Below, piece by piece: positions 1 to 9,329 of a stretch of 40,714 nucleotides of DNA. Made by a program: the position numbers and the translations under genes. Origin of the DNA: Psychromonas ossibalaenae ATCC BAA-1528 (GTDB lineage: Bacteria; Pseudomonadota; Gammaproteobacteria; Enterobacterales; Psychromonadaceae); contig NZ_KB907011.1 of the NCBI RefSeq assembly GCF_000381745.1, positions 1-40,714 on the forward strand. Direction: 5' to 3'. How positions within the stretch are numbered: position 1 is the first letter of the stretch; every line of letters starts with the position of its first letter. The notes under the pieces were generated by a model. The model did not search any database. It was not told the DNA's origin and saw only the letters and a list, made by a program, of their open reading frames with translations.

Positions 1-702
1 CCAGGCTCTGCAGTGCAGACGGCACAAGCCGCTCCCAAGGTTGTTGTCAGCAAACCGATTGTGCATAAGGTAAGAAGCGGTGAGTCTTTATCGCTTATTG
101 CCTCAAAATACGACAGCACAACCAGTGAACTGAAAAGCTACAATAAGCTGCGCTCGACTTCGCTGCGTATCGGTCAAAAAATCCGTATTCCCGGCGGTAG
201 TGAAACGGCTAAGCAGACGGTTAAAAGCAAACCGCAAGTTCATAAAGTTCGAAGCGGTGAGTCACTTTCTGTGATTGCCAAACGTTATGAGAAAAGCACC
301 AGTGAGTTAAAAAGCTATAATAATCTGCGCTCGACTTCTCTGCGCATCGGTCAGAAAATTAAAATCCCCGGATCAGGTTATGCCGCTGTCAAAAAGCAGC
401 CGCCTAAGGTACATCTGGTTAAAAGCGGCGAGTCACTGTCGGTCATTGCCAGTCGTTATGGAACAACCAGCCGTGTGTTGAAAAATTATAATAAGCTGCG
501 TTCGACCTCCCTTGCCATCGGCCAGAAAATTAAAATTCCTGCTTCAGGTATTTCGCTTACTAAACATAAAGTGCGCAGCGGTGAATCACTATCGGTGATC
601 GCTAAGCGTTACGGAACAACCACGAGTGCCATTAAAATAAGCAATAAACTAAGTTCAAACTCGCTGGCGATTGGACAAGTTTTAACTATTCCTGTTACTT
701 AA
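1..702 (+). CDS. amiB: C-terminal part of an N-acetylmuramoyl-L-alanine amidase (AmiB-type), four LysM repeats; 5' end outside window
   Basis: The reading frame is open from the first base with no stop, so the gene begins upstream and only its C-terminal region is present. What is visible is four LysM peptidoglycan-binding modules of about 43 residues each, at nt 64-192, 241-369, 412-540 and 565-693. Each begins H(K/L)V(R/K)SGESLS and ends IGQ-hydrophobic-IP, and they are joined by short Lys/Ser/Pro linkers. No catalytic domain lies in the window. The amidase call rests on position: in E. coli and Vibrio, amiB lies directly upstream of mutL, and AmiB ends in LysM. AmiB is periplasmic and cleaves septal peptidoglycan during cell separation. 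E. coli AmiB carries one LysM module as far as I recall, so four is an expanded array. Another LysM protein cannot be excluded without the upstream sequence. mutL starts 24 nt after the stop, suggesting cotranscription. Confidence 0.72.
   Translation, partial: PGSAVQTAQAAPKVVVSKPIVHKVRSGESLSLIASKYDSTTSELKSYNKLRSTSLRIGQKIRIPGGSETAKQTVKSKPQVHKVRSGESLSVIAKRYEKSTSELKSYNNLRSTSLRIGQKIKIPGSGYAAVKKQPPKVHLVKSGESLSVIASRYGTTSRVLKNYNKLRSTSLAIGQKIKIPASGISLTKHKVRSGESLSVIAKRYGTTTSAIKISNKLSSNSLAIGQVLTIPVT
64..693 (+). repeat. Four in-frame LysM repeats
   Basis: Four copies of a 43-residue module are recognisable at both protein and DNA level. The core KSYNxLRSTSL is almost identical in modules 1-3, while module 4 is the most diverged (ISNKLSSNSL). 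The spacing is irregular because of variable linkers. This pattern suggests module duplication inside the gene, with module 4 probably the oldest. Confidence 0.9.
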
Positions 703-726
703 TCATTTTTTGGATAACTTCATCTA

Positions 727-2631
727 ATGCCAATTCAAATTTTACCTGCCCGCCTCGCTAACCAGATAGCGGCCGGAGAAGTAGTCGAACGCCCTGCATC
801 TGTTGTTAAAGAGTTAGTTGAAAACAGCTTAGATGCAGGTGCAACACGTATTGAAATCGAGATTGAAAAGGGCGGTGCAAAATGTATCCGTATTAAAGAT
901 AACGGTAAAGGTGTCTGTAAAGAGCAGTTAACCTTAGCGTTAAGCCGTCATGCAACCAGTAAAATAAGTCATTTAGATGATCTGGAAGCGATTGTCAGCC
1001 TGGGTTTTCGTGGTGAAGCGTTAGCCAGTGTCAGTTCGGTTTCAAGACTTACTTTTACTTCTAAACCTACTGATCAGGAACAGGCATGGCAGGCAGTGGC
1101 CGAAGGGCGTGATATGAAAGTGGATATTCAGCCGGCTGCTCATCCGCAGGGCACCACGGTGGAAGTCCTGGACCTGTTTTTCAATACTCCGGCGCGCCGT
1201 CGCTTTTTAAAAACAGAGAAAACAGAATTTCAGCATATCGATGAACTGATCCGCCGTATCGCGTTAAGCCGTTTTGAGATCTCTTTTATTTTAAAACATA
1301 ATGGTAAAATAATTCGTCAGTACCGGGCCGCACAAACACAAATCCAACAGGAAAAACGCCTTGCATCTATCTGCAGCGAAAGTTTTGTTAAAGGCGCGCT
1401 GCACTTTCAAGGTAGTGATAATGAACTGAAAATCTCCGGCTGGATTTCAGACAGCTTATCGGCCAGAGTTTTGAGTGATGTTCAGTATTGTTATATCAAC
1501 GGCCGTATGATCCGCGACAAGCTTATTAATCATGCGATTAAGCAGGTGTATGCCTATACTCTGCCGCCGGGGAAATTCCCCGGTTACGTTATATATATTG
1601 AATGTAATCCCGATCAGGTTGATGTCAATGTGCATCCTTCAAAACATGAAGTACGTTTTCATGAGGCGCGCTGGGTACATGATTTTATTGTCAGTACCCT
1701 GAGCAGCACTTTAAATGAAGGGCCTCTGCTCAACCCGGATGAAGCTGGCAGCGTGCAGACTAAACCCGCGGAGCATTTTTATCAGCCGCCGCAACAGTCT
1801 GAAACCGGTACGCTGCAGGAAACTTACACTGCGCCGCCTACAAGCGCCTCTGCTCCCTCTTATTCCCCGAGTTATAGCCCGGGTTATACAAAAACGCCGC
1901 TTGATGAGGCGCAGGTAAATGCTTATTGTGACTTTGTTGCTGAAGCACATTTAAGCAGTCCGTCTGCACTGCCCTTAGCACCTGAACAACAGGTTAGAGC
2001 TCCTCATACGAGTGTTTCAGCAGGTGCGCAGTTTGCACAAACATTATGCTTAGTTAAAAATGAATATTTGCTGCTTAAAATAAACCCTTCTCAACAGATA
2101 CTGCAGACGACTTCACCGCTGCTGGTACTGTCTTTAAAGCAGGCTGAAGCCGTCGTTAAACAGTTTCAGTTATTTGACGCCTGGACAAACGGTGAAGTCA
2201 TTTCACAGCCTTTATTACTGCCGGTGCGTGTGCAGCTTGACGCTGCTTTATTACAAATATGTGAAGATTTTCAGGAGCTGTTTAAACGTTTAGGTTTTGC
2301 TTTTAAAGTCCAGGGAAGTAAGTTGATTATCAGCAAAGTACCTGCATTACTTCGCCAGGCGCCGGTTGCTAAAATATTACCTGATTTATTAACTTACTTA
2401 ACTTCTCTGGATAAGACGTTAAATGAGTCTCAGGTAAATGATTTTTGTGCTTTTTTAGTAAAAACGCAGCAGAAGTATCAGCTTGAAAGCTGCCAGTGGA
2501 CAGAAAAAACAGCTTTATCACAGTTAGATTTATTACTGTCTCTTTTTTCCGGGAATATGAGTTTGTATCAGGATATTCTCTTTCATGAACCCGATTTATC
2601 ACTCTTAGTACAAGGTTTTTCAGATGAGTAA
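727..2631 (+). CDS. mutL: DNA mismatch repair protein MutL
   Basis: MutL is the ATPase that links MutS mismatch recognition to MutH incision and UvrD unwinding. The N-terminal GHKL ATPase motifs are clear: [11 protein letters not shown] with the catalytic Glu at residue 29, DNGKG at 58-62, and GFRGEAL just before residue 100. The conserved [13 protein letters not shown] segment follows near residue 300. Residues about 335-430 form a low-complexity linker rich in Pro, Ser, Gln and Ala, including YSPSYSPGY at 379-387. The dimerisation domain fills the last 190 residues. I see no DQHAxxER endonuclease motif, as expected for MutH-dependent gammaproteobacteria. At 634 residues it is slightly longer than the E. 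coli protein (615), mostly in the linker. Its stop overlaps the start of miaA by 8 bp, so the two are translationally coupled. Confidence 0.97.
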   Translation: MPIQILPARLANQIAAGEVVERPASVVKELVENSLDAGATRIEIEIEKGGAKCIRIKDNGKGVCKEQLTLALSRHATSKISHLDDLEAIVSLGFRGEALASVSSVSRLTFTSKPTDQEQAWQAVAEGRDMKVDIQPAAHPQGTTVEVLDLFFNTPARRRFLKTEKTEFQHIDELIRRIALSRFEISFILKHNGKIIRQYRAAQTQIQQEKRLASICSESFVKGALHFQGSDNELKISGWISDSLSARVLSDVQYCYINGRMIRDKLINHAIKQVYAYTLPPGKFPGYVIYIECNPDQVDVNVHPSKHEVRFHEARWVHDFIVSTLSSTLNEGPLLNPDEAGSVQTKPAEHFYQPPQQSETGTLQETYTAPPTSASAPSYSPSYSPGYTKTPLDEAQVNAYCDFVAEAHLSSPSALPLAPEQQVRAPHTSVSAGAQFAQTLCLVKNEYLLLKINPSQQILQTTSPLLVLSLKQAEAVVKQFQLFDAWTNGEVISQPLLLPVRVQLDAALLQICEDFQELFKRLGFAFKVQGSKLIISKVPALLRQAPVAKILPDLLTYLTSLDKTLNESQVNDFCAFLVKTQQKYQLESCQWTEKTALSQLDLLLSLFSGNMSLYQDILFHEPDLSLLVQGFSDE

Positions 2632-3541
2632 ACAAGCGACTGCTATTTTTTTAATGGGCCCTACCGCTTCAGGGAAAACCGATTTAGCGATTCGACTTGC
2701 ACAGGAGTGCCGTTGTGAAATTATCAGTGTAGATTCTGCATTAATATATAAAGGCATGGATATCGGCACCGCAAAACCGACACAACAGGAACAGGCACTT
2801 GCACCGCACTCCTTAGTGGATATTATTGATCCGCTTGAATCTTATTCTGCCGGGGATTTTCGTGATGATGCGCTGCGTTTGATGAAAGAGATAACAGACC
2901 GCGGCAATACACCGTTATTAGTCGGCGGCACCATGCTTTATTACAAAGCATTGCTGGACGGCTTGTCTCCTCTGCCTAGCGCAGATCCTGAGATTCGCGC
3001 ACAAATTGAAAAACAAGCCGCCGAGAAGGGCTGGCAGGCCATGCACGATTTACTGCAGGAGATCGATCCGGTTTCTGCAAAGCGTATTCATGTTAACGAT
3101 CCGCAGCGTTTATCACGTGCGCTTGAGGTTTACCGTATTTCCGGTAAAAGCATGACGGAATTAACGCAGGTGAAAAGCGATCCTATTCCCTATGATGTAA
3201 AACAGTTTGCTATCGCACCGGCTGAAAAGACCGTTCTGCATGAGCGCATTGAACGCCGTTTTCAGTTAATGCTGCAGGGCGGATTTGAACAGGAAGTGCA
3301 GGCACTGCACGATCGAGGCGATCTGCACCTGGATCTTCCCTCAATGCGCTGTGTTGGTTACCGCCAGATGTGGGAGTATTTAGACGGCAGCATGGATTAC
3401 GATGAGATGGTTTTTCGTGGTGTTGTTGCAACCCGGCAGCTGGCTAAAAGGCAAATGACTTGGCTTCGAGGCTGGAAAGATGTAACTTGGCTGGAAAGTG
3501 GCTGCGAACAGAATTTTGATCTTATCAAATCGGTTTTATAA
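2624..3541 (+). CDS. miaA: tRNA dimethylallyltransferase MiaA
   Basis: MiaA transfers the dimethylallyl group from DMAPP to A37 of tRNAs reading codons that start with U, the first step toward ms2i6A. The P-loop GPTASGKT is at residues 12-19. It is followed by the substrate motif [17 protein letters not shown] and the [15 protein letters not shown] region. The C-terminal half carries the [15 protein letters not shown] and [14 protein letters not shown] motifs. Length is 305 residues, slightly shorter than E. coli MiaA (316). The start codon overlaps the end of mutL, and the frame has no in-frame alternative with a better ribosome-binding site. The last 15 codons or so are unusual because a near-identical copy of this 3' end lies 128 bp downstream (see the repeat and pseudogene entries). 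MiaA and Hfq are neighbours in all well-studied gammaproteobacteria. Confidence 0.97.
   Translation: MSKQATAIFLMGPTASGKTDLAIRLAQECRCEIISVDSALIYKGMDIGTAKPTQQEQALAPHSLVDIIDPLESYSAGDFRDDALRLMKEITDRGNTPLLVGGTMLYYKALLDGLSPLPSADPEIRAQIEKQAAEKGWQAMHDLLQEIDPVSAKRIHVNDPQRLSRALEVYRISGKSMTELTQVKSDPIPYDVKQFAIAPAEKTVLHERIERRFQLMLQGGFEQEVQALHDRGDLHLDLPSMRCVGYRQMWEYLDGSMDYDEMVFRGVVATRQLAKRQMTWLRGWKDVTWLESGCEQNFDLIKSVL
3462..3502 (+). repeat. Direct repeat, copy 1 (inside the 3' end of miaA)
   Basis: This 41-bp stretch encodes the [13 protein letters not shown] segment near the MiaA C-terminus. It recurs at 3590-3630 with two mismatches, both C/T transitions at offsets 6 and 38. With a 1-nt gap the similarity can be stretched upstream to about 3452 versus 3579. 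Copies are in direct orientation, 128 bp apart. Confidence 0.9.
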
Positions 3542-3554
3542 AAACGCCAAAACA

Positions 3555-3576
3555 TTTGCCTGCGGCAAAGCTTTTT
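3555..3576 (+). terminator. Possible weak rho-independent terminator after miaA
   Basis: A 6-bp stem (TTTGCC/GGCAAA) with a 3-nt loop at 3555-3569 is followed by GCTTTTT. The stem is short and the U tract is only five residues, so termination would be partial at best. It lies between the miaA stop and the duplicated miaA fragment. Confidence 0.35.
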
Positions 3577-3578
3577 AT

Positions 3579-3672
3579 CAAAGGATTGGGGCTTTGAGGC
3601 TGGAAAGATGTAACTTGGCTGGAAAGCGGCATTTCTAATACGGACACGATTTTACTAAAAAGCTATTGTTAA
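3579..3672 (+). pseudogene. Fragment of a second miaA 3' end
   Basis: Bases 3590-3630 repeat the end of miaA at 39 of 41 positions. Read in the frame matching miaA, the copy gives [11 protein letters not shown] followed by ISNTDTILLKSYC and a stop at 3670-3672. The real gene continues after the same motif with [12 protein letters not shown] and a stop. Both tails are therefore 12-13 codons long and distantly alike in pattern. A TGA just before GWKDV prevents translation from further upstream. The piece looks like the last 25 or so codons of a slightly different miaA allele left beside the functional one. That fits an integration/excision scar at the 3' end of the gene, or a recombination join. 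This reading is inference; the repeat itself is plain in the sequence. Confidence 0.6.
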
Positions 3673-3697
3673 CCTGTTTTTTAGCTGATTATCGTGT
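3644..3697 (+). other. Two-part inverted repeat in the miaA-hfq intergenic region
   Basis: ACACGAT (3644-3650) pairs with ATCGTGT (3691-3697), and inside it CTAAAAA (3655-3661) pairs with TTTTTAG (3678-3684), leaving a 16-nt loop. The outer arm overlaps the miaA fragment. The remaining 150 bp up to hfq is AT-rich and should hold the hfq promoter, but I cannot assign -35/-10 boxes with confidence. Confidence 0.4.
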
Positions 3698-3848
3698 TTT
3701 GGTAGTGTCTGTTATAAGCTGTAAATACAGTTACTTGTTTAGAAAGTGTTATGGATCAAAATTTTGAGTATTGAAATCGGTTTTTATTTAACCATTGTTT
3801 ATACTGGTTTCGCTTTAAAATAACTAATAACAATAATAAGGAACAATG

Positions 3849-4085
3849 ATGGCTAAAGGACAATCATTACAAGATCCGTTTTTAAATACGCTGCGTAAAG
3901 AACGAATTCCAGTGGCTATTTATTTAGTAAACGGCATTAAGCTGCAGGGACAGATTGAATCGTTTGATCAGTTTGTTATTCTGCTAAAGAATACTGTAAG
4001 CCAGATGGTTTACAAACATGCTATTTCGACGGTTGTTCCTGCGCGGTCCGTACCAACTATCCCGCATGTTGAAACACATGATTAG
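3849..4085 (+). CDS. hfq: RNA-binding chaperone Hfq
   Basis: Hfq forms a hexameric Sm-like ring that promotes pairing of small RNAs with mRNAs and also influences mRNA turnover. The sequence starts [13 protein letters not shown]. It keeps the Sm1 region ([20 protein letters not shown]) and the Sm2 signature [10 protein letters not shown] almost identical to E. coli. Two ATG codons are adjacent. I chose the second because AAGGA at 3838-3842 lies 6 nt before it and the family begins MAKGQ; the first ATG (3846) would add one Met. The protein is only 78 residues, against 102 in E. coli. It ends soon after the Sm core with [11 protein letters not shown], so the flexible C-terminal tail is nearly absent though the tip is still acidic. 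A terminator follows at 4115-4143. Confidence 0.97.
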   Translation: MAKGQSLQDPFLNTLRKERIPVAIYLVNGIKLQGQIESFDQFVILLKNTVSQMVYKHAISTVVPARSVPTIPHVETHD

Positions 4086-4114
4086 CCTGTTCTCAGGTTT
4101 TTAATTATTTATTC

Positions 4115-4143
4115 TGGCTTGCCTTTGTGCAGGCCATTTTTTT
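4115..4143 (+). terminator. Rho-independent terminator downstream of hfq
   Basis: TGGCTTGC (4115-4122) pairs with GCAGGCCA (4129-4136), 8 bp with one G-U pair, across a 6-nt loop. Seven T residues follow directly. Its position 29 nt after the hfq stop fits termination or attenuation of hfq transcription before hflX. Confidence 0.75.
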
Positions 4144-4146
4144 ATC

Positions 4147-4175
4147 TAATCCTCAGCATGGTTATGTTAGGATTA
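4147..4175 (+). other. Inverted repeat upstream of hflX
   Basis: TAATCCT (4147-4153) and AGGATTA (4169-4175) form a perfect 7-bp inverted repeat around a 15-bp centre. It sits between the hfq terminator and the hflX ribosome-binding site. It could be a protein-binding site or an mRNA stem in the hflX leader; nothing in the sequence decides between them. Confidence 0.3.
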
Positions 4176-4220
4176 ACAATTCGTTATTTTCCCCCATTTT
4201 CTTCTTAATTGGAGCTTTAT

Positions 4221-5513
4221 TTGTTTGATCGTTACGAAGCCGGTGAACAGGCTGTATTAGTTCACATTTCTTTTTCTGATGACAATAACAAAGAAGACCT
4301 AGATGAACTAAAGTTACTGGTTAGTTCTGCTGGTGTTAATGCACTGGACACAGTCACAGGTCCGCGAAAATCACCACATGCCCGTTATTTTGTCGGTACT
4401 GGTAAAGCCCAGGAAATTGCAGATGCCGTACAGACTCTGCAGGCTGATGTGGTTATATTTAACCATGCTTTAAGTCCGGCTCAGCAGCGTAATTTAGAAG
4501 CGTTGTGTGAATGTTTAGTGTTAGACCGAACTGCGCTTATCCTGGATATATTTGCTCAGCGGGCACGTACCTATGAAGGGAAATTACAGGTTGAGCTTGC
4601 GCAGCTGCGTCATCTGTCAACGCGTCTTATTCGCGGCTGGACGCATTTAGAACGCCAGAAAGGCGGGATAGGTTTACGTGGTCCGGGTGAAACACAGTTA
4701 GAAACAGACCGACGCTTATTACGGGCGCGTATCAGCACCATTAAATCCCGTCTTGCAAAAGTAGAAAAACAACGGGAGCAGGGGCGCCGTTCACGGCAGC
4801 GTAACGAAGTGCCGACTATTTCATTAGTGGGTTATACCAATGCCGGTAAATCTACCCTGTTTAATCAGATTACTGATGCTGATGTTTATGCCGCCGATCA
4901 GTTATTTGCAACGCTGGATCCGACACTGCGTAAAATTGATGTTGAGGATGTGGGTAACTGTATTTTAGCGGATACTGTTGGTTTTATTCGCCACCTGCCG
5001 CATGATTTAGTGGCCGCCTTTAAAGCGACACTGCAGGAAACGCGTGAGGCGACGCTGCTGCTCCATGTTGTTGACTGTGCTGATGAGTGCTATCACGATA
5101 ATATCAATGCCGTTGAAAATGTGCTGGCAGAAATTGACGCCGGAGAAGTGCCGCAGTTGATGGTGATGAATAAGATTGATGCGCTTGAAGATGTTCGTCC
5201 CCACGTTGATTACGACGATCAGGGCAAACCGGTGCGTGTCTGGTTGTCAGCACAAAGCGGTGCTGGTATTGAGCTGTTGTTTGAAGCATTAACTGAACTT
5301 TTAAAAGGGCAGATTCGTTCCCTGCGTCTGGCGATTCCGCCGGCACAGGGTAAATTACGTGCATTATTTTACCAGCTGGACTGTATCGAGCATGAATCTT
5401 ATGCTGAAAATGGTGATTGTATACTGGATATTCGTTTGAATAATATTGACTGGTCACGCTTGATAAAACAGCAGGGCGCCTCAATAGAAGAGTATATCGT
5501 TAACATTAATTAA
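4221..5513 (+). CDS. hflX: Ribosome-associated GTPase HflX (TTG start)
   Basis: HflX is a GTPase that binds the 50S subunit and splits or rescues stalled ribosomes. The N-terminal HflX domain contains RKSPHARYFVGTGKAQEI and the RGWTHLERQKGGIGLRGPG signature. The G domain has G1 GYTNAGKS, G3 DTVGF and G4 NKID, followed by the switch-adjacent HLPHDLVAAFKATLQET stretch. The start is TTG at 4221, giving MFDRYEAGEQAV as in E. coli. GGAG at 4211-4214 lies 6 nt before it. Reading from the TTG at 4209 would place the ribosome-binding site inside the gene. Length is 430 residues, close to E. coli (426). The C-terminus is of ordinary length. hflK follows after 101 bp. Confidence 0.96.
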   Translation: MFDRYEAGEQAVLVHISFSDDNNKEDLDELKLLVSSAGVNALDTVTGPRKSPHARYFVGTGKAQEIADAVQTLQADVVIFNHALSPAQQRNLEALCECLVLDRTALILDIFAQRARTYEGKLQVELAQLRHLSTRLIRGWTHLERQKGGIGLRGPGETQLETDRRLLRARISTIKSRLAKVEKQREQGRRSRQRNEVPTISLVGYTNAGKSTLFNQITDADVYAADQLFATLDPTLRKIDVEDVGNCILADTVGFIRHLPHDLVAAFKATLQETREATLLLHVVDCADECYHDNINAVENVLAEIDAGEVPQLMVMNKIDALEDVRPHVDYDDQGKPVRVWLSAQSGAGIELLFEALTELLKGQIRSLRLAIPPAQGKLRALFYQLDCIEHESYAENGDCILDIRLNNIDWSRLIKQQGASIEEYIVNIN

Positions 5514-5614
5514 CATGCTGCCTACATAATATGTCATGTTCGCTTTATTATTACAGTGAACATTGCTACATTGCAGTTAACAATTTGTTTGTATTACTTA
5601 ATCGGGAGCTAAAT

Positions 5615-6793
5615 ATGGCTTGGAACGAACCGGGTAAAGATGATAAAAAAGATCAAGACCCGTGGAAAAACAATGATAAAAAGAACGATCAGGGACCGCC
5701 GGATTTAGATGTCGTTTTCCAGAAACTAGCAGACTTATTTGGTGGTTTATTTGGTAAGAAACCATCTTCAGGCAGCGGCGGCAGTAATAGTAATGGTGGT
5801 AAATTTGCCGTGATCACAGTATTTGCTGTGCTTGCTATTGTCTGGTTTGTCAGCGGCTGGTATACGATAAAAGAATCAGATCGCGGCGTAGTTTTACGTT
5901 TTGGTGCTTACAATTCGCAAGTTGAACCTGGACTGCACTGGAATCCTAAATTTATTGATCAGATAATCCCGATTAACGTCGAAGCATTCCGTACCATGCC
6001 GACAACTGGTTTCATGCTGACTGAAGATGAAAACATTGTTAATGTGGCGATGGAAGTACAGTATCGAATTATTGCTCCTGAAAAATACCTGTTCAGTGTA
6101 ACTAATGCTGATGACAGCTTACTACAGGCGCTTGACAGTTCATTACGTTTTGTTATCGGTCATTCAACCATGGATGACGCATTAACAACAGGTCGTGAAA
6201 CGGTACGTCAACAAAGTTGGGAAATGCTGGATAAAATTATCGAACCTTATGATCTGGGTATCGAAATTGTCGATGTCAACTTACAGCAGACACGTCCGCC
6301 TGAAGAGGTAAAAGACGCCTTTGATGATGCGATAGCCGCACAGGAAGATGAAGAGCGTTTTGTACGGGAAGCTGAAGCTTATGAGCGGGAAAGAGAACCG
6401 ATTGCTCGTGGTCAGGTGAAACGTATTGAACAGCAGGCACAGGCTTATAAAGAAGGTATTATCCTAAAAGCGCAGGGTGAAGTTGCCCGCTTTAATAAAT
6501 TATTACCTGAATATAAAGCTAGCCCGGAAGTTACGCGTCAGCGTCTTTATCTTGAAACCATGGAGTCAGTGTTAAATAACAGCTCTAAGGTGTTAATTGA
6601 TAATAAGGCCGGCGGTAATTTAACCTTCCTGCCTCTGGATAAATTAATGAGCAAGCAGAACACGACTCAGAGTAACGCTGTTTCTGAGATTGAAACACGC
6701 TCTCGAGCTGATGAGAAAGCAGATAAAGATGAACGTTTATCCGGCAGTGACCGATTCTCTCGTAACAGCAGTCGTACAGGGAGAGATTACTAA
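5615..6793 (+). CDS. hflK: FtsH protease regulator HflK (SPFH/band-7 protein)
   Basis: HflK forms, with HflC, a large inner-membrane cage around the FtsH protease and modulates its activity. The start chosen is ATG 5615 (MAWNEPGKDDKK), preceded by GGGAG with 6-nt spacing; the open frame extends 28 codons further up without family support. The 392-residue protein has a charged, Gly/Asp-rich cytoplasmic N-terminus, a membrane segment at about 64-82, then the SPFH domain beginning SDRGVVLRFG. A coiled-coil stretch rich in Glu, Ala and Arg covers about 250-310. The tail (about 350-392) is rich in charged residues and Ser. E. coli HflK is 419 residues. The stop overlaps the hflC start as TAATG. 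The hflX-hflK gap holds an imperfect ATGTTCGC/GTGAACAT inverted repeat near 5533-5561 and no clear terminator. Confidence 0.96.
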   Translation: MAWNEPGKDDKKDQDPWKNNDKKNDQGPPDLDVVFQKLADLFGGLFGKKPSSGSGGSNSNGGKFAVITVFAVLAIVWFVSGWYTIKESDRGVVLRFGAYNSQVEPGLHWNPKFIDQIIPINVEAFRTMPTTGFMLTEDENIVNVAMEVQYRIIAPEKYLFSVTNADDSLLQALDSSLRFVIGHSTMDDALTTGRETVRQQSWEMLDKIIEPYDLGIEIVDVNLQQTRPPEEVKDAFDDAIAAQEDEERFVREAEAYEREREPIARGQVKRIEQQAQAYKEGIILKAQGEVARFNKLLPEYKASPEVTRQRLYLETMESVLNNSSKVLIDNKAGGNLTFLPLDKLMSKQNTTQSNAVSEIETRSRADEKADKDERLSGSDRFSRNSSRTGRDY

Positions 6794-7659
6794 TGAAAAG
6801 ATTCTTAATAATACCTATCGCGCTGGTTCTGATCTTTATGAGCAGTGCATTTGTTGTTACTGAAGGGCATCACGGTATCGTAATGCAGTTCAGCAAGGTT
6901 AAACGTGATGCTGAAGGTCTGCCGGTTGCCTACCCTCCAGGTTTACATTTTAAAGTACCGTTTATTGATTCTGTTCGCATTATGGATACACGTATCCAGA
7001 CACTTGATGATCAGGCTGACCGTTTTGTAACATCGGAGAAAAAAGATTTGATTATCGACTCCTATGTTAAATGGCAGATTGATGACTTAGCTGTTTATTA
7101 CCTGGCAACCGGTGGTAATAAGATGCAGGCTGAAGCGTTACTTAAGCGTAAAATCAATAATGGACTGCGTAGTGAGATTGGTTCGCATACCATTAAAGAT
7201 ATTGTTTCGGGTAAACGCGGTGAAGTAATGGAAACGGCACTTAAACGTATGGCCCGTTCATCAGAGCTGGGGATTCAAGTTGTTGATGTACGTATCAAGA
7301 AAATAAACCTGCCTGATGAAGTCAGCAGCAGTATTTACAAGCGTATGCGTGCTGAACGATTAGCGGTGGCTAAAGAGCACCGTTCTCAAGGTCAGGAAAA
7401 ATCAGAAGTGATCCGCGCAAATATCGACCGTAAGATTTCGATTATGCTGGCGACAGCAAATAAAGAGTCTTCAGAGGTTCGTGGTGCCGGTGATGCACAG
7501 TCTTCGAAAATATTTGCAGACTCATATACTCAGGATCCAGAGTTCTTTGCCTTCCTGCGTAGTATGAAAGCTTATCAGAAGAGTTTTTCTGATAAAGATG
7601 ATGTGATGGTCTTAAGTCCTGACTCTGACTTCTTTAAATATATGAATAGTAAAGGTTAA
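6793..7659 (+). CDS. hflC: FtsH protease regulator HflC (SPFH/band-7 protein)
   Basis: HflC is the partner of HflK in the membrane complex that restrains FtsH. The start overlaps the hflK stop by 1 bp, the usual sign of coupled, stoichiometric translation. An N-terminal signal anchor covers about residues 4-22. The SPFH domain then starts with EGHHGIVMQFSKV and contains PPGLHFKVPFID and ELGIQVVDVRIKKINLP. A helical region with RMRAERLAVAKEHRSQG precedes the C-terminal FFAFLRSMKAYQKSF motif typical of HflC. At 288 residues it is shorter than E. coli HflC (334), mainly in the helical and C-terminal parts. A terminator follows at 7681-7705. The small yjeT gene that sits between hflC and purA in E. 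coli is absent here. Confidence 0.96.
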   Translation: MKRFLIIPIALVLIFMSSAFVVTEGHHGIVMQFSKVKRDAEGLPVAYPPGLHFKVPFIDSVRIMDTRIQTLDDQADRFVTSEKKDLIIDSYVKWQIDDLAVYYLATGGNKMQAEALLKRKINNGLRSEIGSHTIKDIVSGKRGEVMETALKRMARSSELGIQVVDVRIKKINLPDEVSSSIYKRMRAERLAVAKEHRSQGQEKSEVIRANIDRKISIMLATANKESSEVRGAGDAQSSKIFADSYTQDPEFFAFLRSMKAYQKSFSDKDDVMVLSPDSDFFKYMNSKG

Positions 7660-7680
7660 TATTTATTATCCTGGTTTTTA

Positions 7681-7705
7681 AAGGGGCGGTTTACCGCCCT
7701 TTTTT
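7681..7705 (+). terminator. Rho-independent terminator after hflC
   Basis: GGGCGG (7684-7689) pairs with CCGCCC (7694-7699) around a TTTA loop. The stem is extended by a G-U and A-T pairs, and six T residues follow. It ends the amiB-to-hflC transcription block before the purA promoter. Confidence 0.85.
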
Positions 7706-7747
7706 GTGCCTGTAATAAAGACAGCTGCGATTTGTTTATTAAAGATA

Positions 7748-7777
7748 TTGAAATACAGGATTAATGTTTGCTAAAAT
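7748..7777 (+). promoter_or_regulatory. Candidate sigma-70 promoter of purA
   Basis: TTGAAA (7748-7753) and TAAAAT (7772-7777) are separated by 18 bp. They lie about 35 bp before the purA start and after the hflC terminator, so purA is probably transcribed separately. No PurR-type operator could be recognised with certainty. Confidence 0.55.
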
Positions 7778-7795
7778 CCTTTCTCAATTCGCTAG

Positions 7796-9124
<1,329 letters not shown>

Positions 9125-9144
9125 TCATCTGTCTAAAGCTTAAT

Positions 9145-9185
9145 AAAAAAGCCCTTATCACTGCAAAGTGATAAGGGCTTTTTTT
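9145..9185 (+). terminator. Strong rho-independent terminator after purA
   Basis: A perfect 18-bp stem (9145-9162 with 9167-9184) made of an A tract, GCCCTTATCACT and its complement encloses a GCAA tetraloop and ends in a run of T. The A tract in front would also let it work on the opposite strand. The 144 bp from here to treB hold the treB leader. A GC-richer stretch (CGAGAGCGTTCCTG, near 9291-9304) is a weak LacI/TreR-like half-palindrome, too imperfect to call an operator. Confidence 0.93.
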
Positions 9186-9329
9186 ATCTCAATTTCTCCC
9201 CTCCGTTGAGTATGTCTTTTCTAATTTATCTTCTAATCTATTGTAATTAATAGGAGCTTTGTTGTTCTGTGTATTAAGTATATCTTTCAGCGAGAGCGTT
9301 CCTGCGGCTGACAAACAAGGGATAGTGAT

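Noticed and set aside
64..693. Regularly spaced similar DNA units that could suggest a CRISPR-like array
   Set aside because: Units are 129 bp, in frame, diverged at third positions and encode LysM domains.
5104..5484. 126-codon open frame on the minus strand
   Set aside because: Lies wholly inside hflX, has no family resemblance or ribosome-binding site; a shadow of the real gene.
5531..5614. 28-codon N-terminal extension of HflK
   Set aside because: The extension lacks family similarity, while ATG 5615 has GGGAG at ideal spacing and gives the conserved MAWNEPG start.
9291..9304. TreR/LacI-like operator in front of treB
   Set aside because: Only a few symmetrical bases around the central CG; too weak to report as a site.
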